This document shows positions 1 through 5,768 of a DNA stretch of 6,706 nt, one piece after another. The position numbers were made by a program, and so were the translations under genes. A model generated the notes under the pieces. The model ran no database searches, was not told the DNA's origin, and was given only the letters and a program-made list of their open reading frames with translations. The DNA lies in assembly GCA_007127395.1 (NCBI GenBank), contig SKZL01000147.1, forward strand, positions 1-6,706, read 5' to 3'. This DNA comes from Balneolaceae bacterium (lineage in GTDB: Bacteria > Bacteroidota > Rhodothermia > Balneolales > Balneolaceae). Positions within the stretch are counted from its first letter, which is position 1. Every line of letters begins with the position of its first letter.

Positions 1-1
1 T

Positions 2-670
2 GACCAAAAAAGAGCATTGAGTGCTGATAATTCTACCCCAAATGAGCATAGTGAATATCTCCTGTTCACAGAGCATCCGCACGTTTACACTTTAGGGAAA
101 AGTGGAAATTCAGCAAACCTTCTGAAAGGATATAGCGAACTGGCGCAAATTGACGCTGAATATGTTGAGATCGACCGTGGAGGAGATATTACTTATCATG
201 GGCCCGGACAGATTGTAGGCTATCCAATATTGGACCTGGATGAACACTTCCGGGATATACATAAATACCTGAGATATTTGGAAGAGGTCGTAATCAGGAC
301 CTGTGCAGACTATAACGTTAAGGCAGAAAGAGTGGAAGGATTAACCGGTGTGTGGGTGAATGATGAAAAGATTTGTGCAATGGGCATCCGCTGTTCAAGA
401 TGGGTTACCATGCACGGTTTTGCATTAAATGTTAACACTGATCTCTCCTATTTTGATCACATTATTCCTTGCGGGATTTCAGGTAAAAAGGTGACCAGCC
501 TATCAGAATGTACCGGCAAAATGATCGATACGCATGAGGTAAAGAAGAGGCTCATCTGCCATTTTACAGAGTTATTTCAGATGAAACCGATCGAAAAATC
601 CGGAAACCCCTCATTTAGAAGGGGGGATTCGTTTAAAAAGGCTAAGTCACAGAGCATTGATTTATTGTAG
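2..670 (+). CDS. lipB: Octanoyltransferase LipB (lipoate biosynthesis), 5'-truncated by window edge
   Basis: LipB transfers the octanoyl group from octanoyl-ACP to a lysine of lipoyl-domain proteins (E2 subunits, GcvH) in the cytoplasm, the first step of endogenous lipoate synthesis. The reading frame is open to the left edge, so the true start and roughly the first 35-45 residues, including the usual N-terminal Tyr/Gln region, lie outside. A TTG at 17 opens the frame in-window but is unlikely to be the start. Counting from that TTG: EHPHVYTLGKSG at 19-30, the hallmark RGGDITYHGPGQ at 54-65, the catalytic lysine of KICAMG at 118, and the acyl-accepting cysteine of IIPCG at 152. All key residues are present. 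After the usual end near HFTELF (about 187) there is an extra tail of about 30 residues rich in K, R and S. lipA follows after 100 bp, forming the expected two-gene pathway block. Confidence 0.95.
   Translation, partial: DQKRALSADNSTPNEHSEYLLFTEHPHVYTLGKSGNSANLLKGYSELAQIDAEYVEIDRGGDITYHGPGQIVGYPILDLDEHFRDIHKYLRYLEEVVIRTCADYNVKAERVEGLTGVWVNDEKICAMGIRCSRWVTMHGFALNVNTDLSYFDHIIPCGISGKKVTSLSECTGKMIDTHEVKKRLICHFTELFQMKPIEKSGNPSFRRGDSFKKAKSQSIDLL
607..624. repeat. Short C-run/G-run inverted repeat in the 3' end of lipB
   Basis: CCCCT (607-611) and AGGGG (620-624) form a 5-bp stem with an 8-nt loop; the G run continues to 626. It lies within the codons of the unusual LipB tail (NPSFRRGDSF). C-run/G-run elements of this look recur as dispersed small palindromes in some bacterial genomes, and such insertions often read through as proline/glycine/arginine-rich peptide. 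The stem is weak and only one copy is visible, so it may be chance. Confidence 0.3.
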
Positions 671-770
671 TAGGATCTTTGTTAAACAGTTTTATAAGGC
701 TGAATGAGAGTATAAAATTTCGTACTTTCTCCATTCAAAATGAAAAGGCCATACGGCTAATACAGATGAT

Positions 771-1649
771 ATGATTAAAGAGTTAGACATTATTGAAAAG
801 AACAGCCCGTCAGAGCGACGCCCTGATTGGTTACGGGTAAAATTGCCCTCCGGGCAGAAGTTCAAAGAGGTTGCTGATACCATCAGGAACAATAATCTGA
901 ATACAGTCTGTTCTGAGGCCAGATGCCCAAATATGGGAGAATGCTGGGGTGCGGGGACAGCTACATTTATGATATTGGGCGATGTCTGTACACGCTCCTG
1001 CTCTTTTTGTGCTGTCAAAACAGGCCGGCCGGTACAAGGTCTGGATTGGGATGAACCGCGCAGAGTCGCAGATGCTGCCAAAAAGATGAAATTAAAGCAT
1101 GTCGTACTTACATCCGTCAACAGGGATGAACGAAAGGATGGCGGAGCTCCAATATTTGCGGAGTGCCATAAAGTGTTGCGAGAAACAATTGAAGGCGTCA
1201 CGATTGAATCCCTGATTCCCGACTTTAGAGGTGTATGGGAGGCACTTCAGATTGTTATTGACACCCCTCCGGATGTTTTAAGCCATAATCTGGAAACGGT
1301 ACCCAGACTCTATCGGAATGTGCGTCCACAAGCAAGATATGAGCGTACACTGGAACTCCTTCTTCGATGTAAGGAGCAGGGTTTAAGAACTAAAAGCGGT
1401 ATTATGGTTGGACTCGGTGAAACCCGTGAAGAGGTGATAGAACTTATGCAGCATTGTGTGGACCATAAAGTGGATGTTCTTACCATCGGCCAGTATATGC
1501 AACCAACTAAGATGCATCATCCTGTTGTTGAATGGGTTCATCCGGATCAATTTGACGAATACAAAGAGATCGGTGAGAGGCTTGGGCTTGAACATGTAGA
1601 AAGTGGCCCTTTGGTAAGATCCTCTTATCATGCAGAACGCCATCTGTAA
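771..1649 (+). CDS. lipA: Lipoyl synthase LipA (radical SAM)
   Basis: LipA inserts sulfur at C6 and C8 of protein-bound octanoyl chains, using S-adenosylmethionine radicals and sacrificing an auxiliary 4Fe-4S cluster. The 292-residue length is normal for the family. The auxiliary-cluster motif C-x4-C-x5-C is at C47, C52 and C58 (CSEARCPNMGEC). The radical SAM motif C-x3-C-x2-C is at C73, C77 and C80 (CTRSCSFC). The C-terminal RSSYHA motif (283-288) holds the serine that ligates the auxiliary cluster in characterised LipA. The loop LTSVNRDERKDGGA (113-126) has Asn where many LipAs have Asp; I recall the same substitution in Bacteroidota-type LipA. The ATG at 771 gives the standard N-terminus (RRPDWLRVKLP at 16-26). 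No Shine-Dalgarno sequence precedes it. The 100-bp gap after lipB shows no terminator that I can identify, so cotranscription with lipB is plausible. Confidence 0.98.
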   Translation: MIKELDIIEKNSPSERRPDWLRVKLPSGQKFKEVADTIRNNNLNTVCSEARCPNMGECWGAGTATFMILGDVCTRSCSFCAVKTGRPVQGLDWDEPRRVADAAKKMKLKHVVLTSVNRDERKDGGAPIFAECHKVLRETIEGVTIESLIPDFRGVWEALQIVIDTPPDVLSHNLETVPRLYRNVRPQARYERTLELLLRCKEQGLRTKSGIMVGLGETREEVIELMQHCVDHKVDVLTIGQYMQPTKMHHPVVEWVHPDQFDEYKEIGERLGLEHVESGPLVRSSYHAERHL

Positions 1650-1711
1650 GTTCATTCGCAAATACCCGGTACTATAGATTTGTTTACTTATTTTTTCCCA
1701 AATCATCATTG

Positions 1712-1729
1712 ATAGGATTTAATCCCTAT
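1712..1729 (+). promoter_or_regulatory. plsY ribosome-binding region that can fold over its own start
   Basis: AGGA at 1714-1717 is a modest Shine-Dalgarno candidate with a 10-nt spacer to the plsY ATG at 1728. The same bases can pair with the start region: ATAGGA (1712-1717) against TCCCTAT (1723-1729), with C1726 bulged and a TTTAA loop. This would bury both the AGGA and the first two bases of the start codon. The stem is short and AU-rich, so any effect on translation is inference. Confidence 0.35.
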
Positions 1730-2423
1730 GTTCTCAATCATTATTGTTGTTTTACTGAGCTACCTGATTGGCGCAATTCCTGCATCCCTGTGGATGGGAA
1801 AAATATTCTTCAAAACGGATATCAGGAAGCACGGTAGTGGCAACTCAGGGGCAACAAACACATTTCGTATTTTGGGATGGAAGGCCGGGGTTATTGTTCT
1901 TCTGTTTGATTTTGGGAAAGGGCTACTCTGTACAACTGTCATAAGCCAGATTGCCTGGAATATTGGCACCGGACCTGTTCAACTCTATTCCAATTGGGAA
2001 GTGGATGCAATGATTGTCATCTTTGCAGGAGTGGCTGCAGTAATAGGGCATATGTTTCCGATCTATGCAAATTTTAATGGCGGTAAAGGAGCGGCAACTG
2101 CATGCGGCATGCTTTACGGAATAGAGCCGGTATCAATCAGTATTTCGCTGGCAGTCTTCCTGATTGTCATGATTACCACGCGTTATGTCTCACTCGGATC
2201 AATTATATCTACAGCGATCTACCCCTTTTCTCAGTTAACTTTAAGGTATGGGTTCAATTGGGATATCGATGGCAGTATTATACTTTTTAGCAGCGTTGTG
2301 GCTATTGGGATTATTGTCAAACATAAAGGCAATATTAAACGCCTGATCGAGGGGAACGAGAACAGAGTAAGATCATTTAAACCGGCAACAGGAAAAATTA
2401 ATCAGGATCAAAAGGAACCCTAA
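1728..2423 (+). CDS. plsY: Acyl-phosphate:glycerol-3-phosphate acyltransferase PlsY
   Basis: PlsY is the inner-membrane enzyme that acylates the 1-position of sn-glycerol-3-phosphate using acyl-phosphate made by PlsX, the committed step of phospholipid synthesis. The family signatures are clear: the glycine/asparagine loop GSGNSGATN at 36-44, the GHMFPIY...NGGKGAAT loop at 107-124, and the C-terminal KHKGNIKRLIEGNENR segment at 198-213. Hydrophobic stretches at about 2-22, 50-72, 93-112, 133-150 and 182-197 fit the usual five-helix topology. At 231 residues it is slightly longer than many homologues (about 190-220); the extra length is partly a polar segment near 75-92 and a charged tail after 213. 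Its stop codon overlaps the gpsA start by one base (TAATG), so the enzyme using glycerol-3-phosphate is translationally linked to the enzyme making it. plsX is not in the window. Confidence 0.96.
   Translation: MFSIIIVVLLSYLIGAIPASLWMGKIFFKTDIRKHGSGNSGATNTFRILGWKAGVIVLLFDFGKGLLCTTVISQIAWNIGTGPVQLYSNWEVDAMIVIFAGVAAVIGHMFPIYANFNGGKGAATACGMLYGIEPVSISISLAVFLIVMITTRYVSLGSIISTAIYPFSQLTLRYGFNWDIDGSIILFSSVVAIGIIVKHKGNIKRLIEGNENRVRSFKPATGKINQDQKEP
2411..2417 (+). promoter_or_regulatory. Shine-Dalgarno of gpsA inside the plsY 3' end
   Basis: AAAGGAA, with AGGA at 2413-2416, lies 6 nt before the gpsA ATG at 2423. It is the best ribosome-binding site in the window. Together with the TAATG stop/start overlap it fixes the gpsA start and suggests coupled translation. 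Confidence 0.7.
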
Positions 2424-3430
2424 TGAAAATCGGTGTGATCGGTGCAGGAAGTTTTGGTACGGCACTTGCCAATTTATTGGCAGGTAAAGGACATGATGTC
2501 TCTATTTGGGCTAGAGAGGAGGAGGTAGTCACAGGGATCCTTGAAAATAGAATAAATCCGTCTTACATGACGGAACTGGTTCTTCCTTCAAATATTCATG
2601 CATACTATTCGATTGAAGAGTGTATCAAGGAATCTGAAATGATCCTCTTTTCAACTCCGACTCATGCATTGAGAGAGGTCGCAAAGGTCACAAAAGATCT
2701 TCTGACAGGCAGTGAAATTTTAGTGACGGTATCAAAGGGGATTGAGGAGGACACACTGCTAACTCCTTCACAAATTTTGGTGAATGTCCTCAAAAATGCT
2801 ATTCTGGAGGATCAGATCGGTATTTTGACAGGACCAAGCCACGCTGAAGAAGTGGCACTGTCTAAACCAACTACTGTTGTGGCATCTGCCTATTCCAAGC
2901 GAGTTTCCAGGATCATACAGGAAACATTTATGACCCCCCGATTCAGAGTCTATCTGAATCAGGATATCGTGGGTGCAGAGATTGGCGGGGCTCTGAAAAA
3001 CATTATGGCCATTGCAGCCGGTATTGTGGATGGTGCTGAACTGGGTGATAACGCCAAAGCGGCTCTGATGACCAGAGGTTTACATGAAATGAAACGCATG
3101 GGAAGTACCATGGGCGCAGCGCAAGATACATTCTCCGGACTCACCGGTATGGGAGACCTGATTGTAACCTGTACAAGTACACACAGCAGAAACCGATATG
3201 TAGGTTATAACATTGGTCAGGGAAAAACGTTGGAAGAAGTGACTTCCGGAATGAACATGATTGCTGAAGGTGTTAAAACCGCAAGATCGGTTCATCAATG
3301 GTCGAAAAAAAACAATGTTGAGATGCCTATTACCGAGGCTGTTTACAATGTACTTTTCAATAATATGAACCCCAGAGATGCAGTACAGGAACTGATGACC
3401 CGTGACGCCAAGGATGAAATCATGATTTAA
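2423..3430 (+). CDS. gpsA: NAD(P)+-dependent glycerol-3-phosphate dehydrogenase GpsA
   Basis: GpsA reduces dihydroxyacetone phosphate to sn-glycerol-3-phosphate in the cytoplasm, supplying the glycerol backbone of phospholipids. The N-terminal Rossmann motif GAGSFGTALA is at 7-16 (GxGxxG). Other family landmarks are SKGIE at 104-108, GPSHAEEVA at 137-145, the catalytic lysine in GALKNIMAI (K192), GLTGMGDLIVTC at 239-250, SRNRYVG at 255-261 and AEGVKTA at 281-287. The length of 335 residues is normal and the gene appears intact. The start is well supported by AAAGGAA 6 nt upstream and by the one-base overlap with plsY. The adjacent plsY consumes the product, so the pair forms a compact module for glycerolipid initiation. 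A 73-bp gap follows before the next gene, with no hairpin plus T-run that would clearly end transcription. Confidence 0.98.
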   Translation: MKIGVIGAGSFGTALANLLAGKGHDVSIWAREEEVVTGILENRINPSYMTELVLPSNIHAYYSIEECIKESEMILFSTPTHALREVAKVTKDLLTGSEILVTVSKGIEEDTLLTPSQILVNVLKNAILEDQIGILTGPSHAEEVALSKPTTVVASAYSKRVSRIIQETFMTPRFRVYLNQDIVGAEIGGALKNIMAIAAGIVDGAELGDNAKAALMTRGLHEMKRMGSTMGAAQDTFSGLTGMGDLIVTCTSTHSRNRYVGYNIGQGKTLEEVTSGMNMIAEGVKTARSVHQWSKKNNVEMPITEAVYNVLFNNMNPRDAVQELMTRDAKDEIMI

Positions 3431-3503
3431 TCTTTACAATACCGGATTATTCATTTTCAAACAACTGCAAAAATCCAACCCCAAATAAATAATCAGGACT
3501 GCT

Positions 3504-4184
3504 ATGGTACTCCCGACCGGTGAAATCATTGTTTCAAATATGAGCCTGTCAGATCTTCGCAATTTGATTCAGACGGGAGAGGGCAAATACCTGGAGTTTA
3601 AAAAAACAACTCCTTCACCCATGAAGATTGCGAGAGAAATTGCTGCATTCGCAAATTCAAACGGCGGACGTATTCTGATTGGTGTGGATGATTTCAAGAA
3701 TATTACTGGAATTAGTGCCTATTTTGAGGAGGAATTTGTCCTCTATCAAGCGGCTTATGGAATGTGTGTTCCTGCTGTTCCGATACGGATTGAACTGATT
3801 CATGCCGGGCAGGATGATGTGATGATTGTCCATGTGGATGAAGCAGAAATAAAACCGGTTTATCTGAAAGGGGAGAAGAAGAGATTGGTTTTTATCCGGG
3901 AAAATGATGAAAGTGTTCTGGCAAGTGATGAATTTGTAGAAGTTTTGAAGAACAGATCATCGGATGAAGGGGTCACATTTGAATATGGAGAACGCGAGCA
4001 GATGCTGTTTCGTTACCTAAATGAATACAGCGAAATAACGGTTCAAAAATACTCTCAACTGATTAACGTGACTACATATCGCGCATCCAGAATCCTGGTG
4101 AACCTGGTAAGTGCAGGAGTATTAAAACTTTTTCGCCGATCAGAAACTGACTATTTTACGTACGCTAATTCAATAACAAAATAA
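3504..4184 (+). CDS. AlbA_2 (Schlafen-like) domain protein with C-terminal winged-helix-like region
   Basis: Specific function unknown. Residues about 14-145 match the AlbA_2 / 'putative DNA-binding' fold shared with the Schlafen core: SDLRNLIQTGEGKYLEFKK (16-34), AFANSNGGRILIGVDD (48-63), then a beta-rich part ending KRLVFIREND (126-135) and a helix at 141-150. Acidic residues E26, E31 and D62 fall where Schlafen RNases carry their catalytic acids (Part 2). The C-terminal region, about 161-222, looks like a small winged helix: EREQMLFRYLNEY (163-175), a helix-turn-helix-like stretch around 179-205, then a strand. This suggests nucleic-acid binding, but no target is visible. No signal peptide or membrane segment. 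ATG 3504 has AGGA at 3495-3498 with a 5-nt spacer. An in-frame ATG at 3540 (M13, MSLSDLRN) is the start homologues would suggest and is a real alternative. The A-type carrier gene starts 19 bp downstream. Confidence 0.8.
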   Translation: MVLPTGEIIVSNMSLSDLRNLIQTGEGKYLEFKKTTPSPMKIAREIAAFANSNGGRILIGVDDFKNITGISAYFEEEFVLYQAAYGMCVPAVPIRIELIHAGQDDVMIVHVDEAEIKPVYLKGEKKRLVFIRENDESVLASDEFVEVLKNRSSDEGVTFEYGEREQMLFRYLNEYSEITVQKYSQLINVTTYRASRILVNLVSAGVLKLFRRSETDYFTYANSITK

Positions 4185-4203
4185 AAGATGTTGCGGATCA
4201 CTC

Positions 4204-4635
4204 ATGGCAATGGCAAATGAAAATCTGGACGATGTAATCTCTTCACTCATTGATGACTTTGATGATGAGGAGTCTCAGGCTGCAGAACCAAAAAAGGAAC
4301 GGGTAGCAGACCCGGTTATATTAACACCCAGAGCGGCAAAACAGATTGGCCGGATTCGGAATGAAGAGAAGCTGGATGATAATCTCTACCTGCGTGTGGC
4401 TGTTGAAGGTGGAGGCTGTTCAGGCCTGAGTTACAAACTGGGTTTCGATATTCGTACCGATGAAGATCAGCTTTTTAAAAGCCAGAATCTTGAGATTATC
4501 ATCGATCCGAAACACCTTATCTATCTGGATGGTATACAGATCGACTATCCGGATGGACTGGACGCTCGTGGTTTTACTTTCGATAATCCGAATGCAAGTG
4601 AATCGTGCGGCTGTGGCTCCTCTTTTGCTGTTTGA
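4204..4635 (+). CDS. A-type iron-sulfur carrier protein (IscA/ErpA/SufA family) with acidic N-terminal extension
   Basis: A-type carriers bind Fe-S clusters and pass them to apo-proteins, especially 4Fe-4S enzymes. The core runs from about residue 37 (PVILTPRAAKQIGRI) to the C-terminus. It has the three conserved cysteines, C72 in EGGGCSGLSYKLGF and C135/C137 in ESCGCGSSF, plus the typical LDGIQIDYPDGLDARGF-like stretch (108-124). The full length of 143 exceeds the usual 105-120 residues because of an N-terminal segment of about 36 residues rich in Asp and Glu (ENLDDVISSLIDDFDDEES) that is not part of the fold. ATG 4204 is used; ATG 4210 is two codons in and equally possible, and there is no strong Shine-Dalgarno sequence. 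The family assignment is firm, but whether it is an iscA, erpA or sufA equivalent cannot be decided because no isc or suf genes are present. LipA, a 4Fe-4S client, is encoded upstream in the same direction. Confidence 0.93.
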   Translation: MAMANENLDDVISSLIDDFDDEESQAAEPKKERVADPVILTPRAAKQIGRIRNEEKLDDNLYLRVAVEGGGCSGLSYKLGFDIRTDEDQLFKSQNLEIIIDPKHLIYLDGIQIDYPDGLDARGFTFDNPNASESCGCGSSFAV

Positions 4636-4677
4636 TATTTTAGATAACTTTTTACGACCCTGCGATATGAATTGATC

Positions 4678-5583
4678 TTAGTTTAATCGGGCCTGAGCCG
4701 AATCGATGATCATCTGCACTTCCTGTTTTGTAACCATATGCCTGGTTCCGCAGAAGTGGCAAACCATCTCCTGATTTTCACCACTCAGCTCTTTAAGGTC
4801 ATTCAGATTCAATAGTGAGAGTGCATCCTTGAACCTGTCGGGAGTACACCGGCAGAAGAAATGAACCGGCTGACGGTCAAGTTCTTTGATCTTGTATGGT
4901 TCTGTTGCCTTTTGCATAATTTGATCGATGTATTGATCCTCCTCAAGCATTTTAGATATCTCAGGAAGGTTCAGTAGATGATGATGTAACTCTTCCATTA
5001 CATCATCAGTTGCACCCGGAAGCCGTTGGATTAAAAGACCTCCTGCCTGGTTCACCTCTCCATTGTCCTTCAGGCTTACATCAAGCAATACAGCCGAAAG
5101 AACCTGCTCTGATTGCGCTAAAAAGTGTGCGACATCAGCGGTGATATCACCCTTGATGATTTCAATGGTGCTGGTCCGCGGTTCAGCTTCATTATATAAA
5201 ATCTTTGAGACGGTGAGCAGACCAATACCGATTCCCTCACCAATGGATACCGAGCTATCTTTATAATCGAGCTCTGCGAGTGGGTTCTGTACATAACCTC
5301 GAACTTCACCGACACGGTTAGCTTCAGTACTGATCAAACCAACCGGTCCGCTGCCCTCCAACTGCAGCTTGATTCGCTCTTCACCTTTCAATTCAGAAGC
5401 AAGGAGCATGGATGCCGTGAGAGCCCGGCCCAAAAGTACCGTATTGAGCATGGATAAGCTGTGGTTTTTAACTGCTGTTCGGACTACTTCCGTGGTTTTA
5501 ACTACACTGATCTTAAAACGGCCTTCCGTTTCAATGCCTTTAATGAGCCGGTCTTTGAATTGAAATGCTTTTTTTAGTGACAT
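4678..5583 (-). CDS. hslO: Redox-regulated chaperone Hsp33
   Basis: Hsp33 is a cytoplasmic holdase that is inactive while its C-terminal cysteines bind zinc, and becomes active under oxidative unfolding stress when they form disulfides. The 301-residue protein has the conserved N-terminal domain, with GRALTASMLLASELKGEERI around 52-71, LQLEGSGPVG at 73-82 and EVRGYVQNP at 93-101. The C-terminal zinc switch is complete: C-x-C at C244/C246 (FFCRC) and C-x2-C at C275/C278 (CHFC). The length is typical and no key residue is missing. The start at 5583 (CAT on the + strand) gives MSLKKAFQFKDRLIKG, a normal beginning; no Shine-Dalgarno sequence is visible. It converges on the Fe-S carrier gene across 42 bp and is divergent from the peptidase-like gene, so it is probably monocistronic with a promoter in the 185-bp region to its right. 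Confidence 0.97.
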   Translation of the reverse strand: MSLKKAFQFKDRLIKGIETEGRFKISVVKTTEVVRTAVKNHSLSMLNTVLLGRALTASMLLASELKGEERIKLQLEGSGPVGLISTEANRVGEVRGYVQNPLAELDYKDSSVSIGEGIGIGLLTVSKILYNEAEPRTSTIEIIKGDITADVAHFLAQSEQVLSAVLLDVSLKDNGEVNQAGGLLIQRLPGATDDVMEELHHHLLNLPEISKMLEEDQYIDQIMQKATEPYKIKELDRQPVHFFCRCTPDRFKDALSLLNLNDLKELSGENQEMVCHFCGTRHMVTKQEVQMIIDSAQARLN

Positions 5584-5670
5584 AGGTTTCGTTTAGAACC
5601 ACTTCGGTTAAGAAGAATCGTTAAAAAATGGATTGCAAGTTTTACAGGGTGTGAAAATACGCAGAATTCA

Positions 5671-5680
5671 GATGATCATC
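5671..5680. repeat. Perfect 10-bp palindrome GATGATCATC
   Basis: GATGATCATC equals its own reverse complement; symmetry stops at the next base on each side. It lies 91 bp from the hslO start and 88 bp from the rightward gene, nearly mid-way. It could be an operator half-way between the divergent genes, but a 10-bp palindrome in 185 bp is not rare by chance. Confidence 0.35.
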
Positions 5681-5705
5681 ACGGGTGAGATAATTAAATC
5701 GATAT

Positions 5706-5719
5706 CATTAAACATTAAA
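5706..5719. repeat. Tandem 7-bp direct repeat CATTAAA x2
   Basis: CATTAAA occurs twice back-to-back (5706-5712 and 5713-5719), just upstream of the inverted repeat at 5724-5742. It could be a helically misphased binding site or simply AT-rich sequence. The function is unknown. Confidence 0.35.
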
Positions 5720-5723
5720 TTTT

Positions 5724-5742
5724 ATATCTTCGTTTAAGATAT
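5724..5742. repeat. Perfect 7-bp inverted repeat ATATCTT-N5-AAGATAT
   Basis: ATATCTT (5724-5730) and AAGATAT (5736-5742) are exact reverse complements around a CGTTT spacer, ending 26 nt before the ATG at 5769. The arms are AT-rich, so a DNA-level operator is more likely than a stable RNA hairpin. The left arm overlaps the -7-like TATCTTCG, a position where a bound repressor would block transcription. No T-run follows, so it is not a terminator. Confidence 0.45.
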
Positions 5743-5768
5743 TCCACTCAACAAAATCAGAAAATATT

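Larger units (their letters stand above)
5584..5768. promoter_or_regulatory. Divergent intergenic region with likely promoters for hslO and the peptidase-like gene
   Basis: This 185-bp region separates two divergent genes and must hold start signals for both, unless hslO is transcribed from elsewhere. The half nearer the right-hand gene is very AT-rich. TATCTTCG at 5725-5732 resembles the Bacteroidota -7 element TAnnTTTG with one mismatch, but I see no TTG at the matching -33 distance, so no promoter is placed precisely. The region also holds a 10-bp palindrome, a tandem 7-bp repeat and an inverted repeat, listed separately. Confidence 0.5.

Noticed and set aside
17..19. TTG as the lipB start
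   Set aside because: The same frame is open upstream to base 2 and the family normally has some 35-45 more N-terminal residues; no ribosome-binding site can be judged. The gene is treated as truncated by the window edge.
671..770. Promoter or terminator between lipB and lipA
   Set aside because: TTTG at 678-681 and TATAAA at 711-716 look suggestive singly, but their spacing fits neither the Bacteroidota -33/-7 nor the sigma-70 arrangement, and no hairpin is present.
692..1201. Open frame of 169 codons on the minus strand
   Set aside because: It is antisense to lipA, whose cysteine motifs and full-length family match are unambiguous. The minus-strand product has no recognisable domain and low-complexity, shadow-like composition.
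3431..3503. Regulatory site in the gpsA to AlbA_2 gap
   Set aside because: Apart from the AGGA before ATG 3504 there is only AT-rich sequence with a short, imperfect symmetry around CCGG; not enough to call.
4460..4675. Second plus-strand frame of 71 codons overlapping the A-type carrier gene
   Set aside because: It is an out-of-frame shadow of the carrier gene, which keeps all three cluster-binding cysteines in the main frame.
4636..4677. Bidirectional terminator between the convergent Fe-S carrier and hslO genes
   Set aside because: Expected by position, but I could not find a convincing stem with a T-run; there is only a TTTTT stretch without a GC-rich hairpin.
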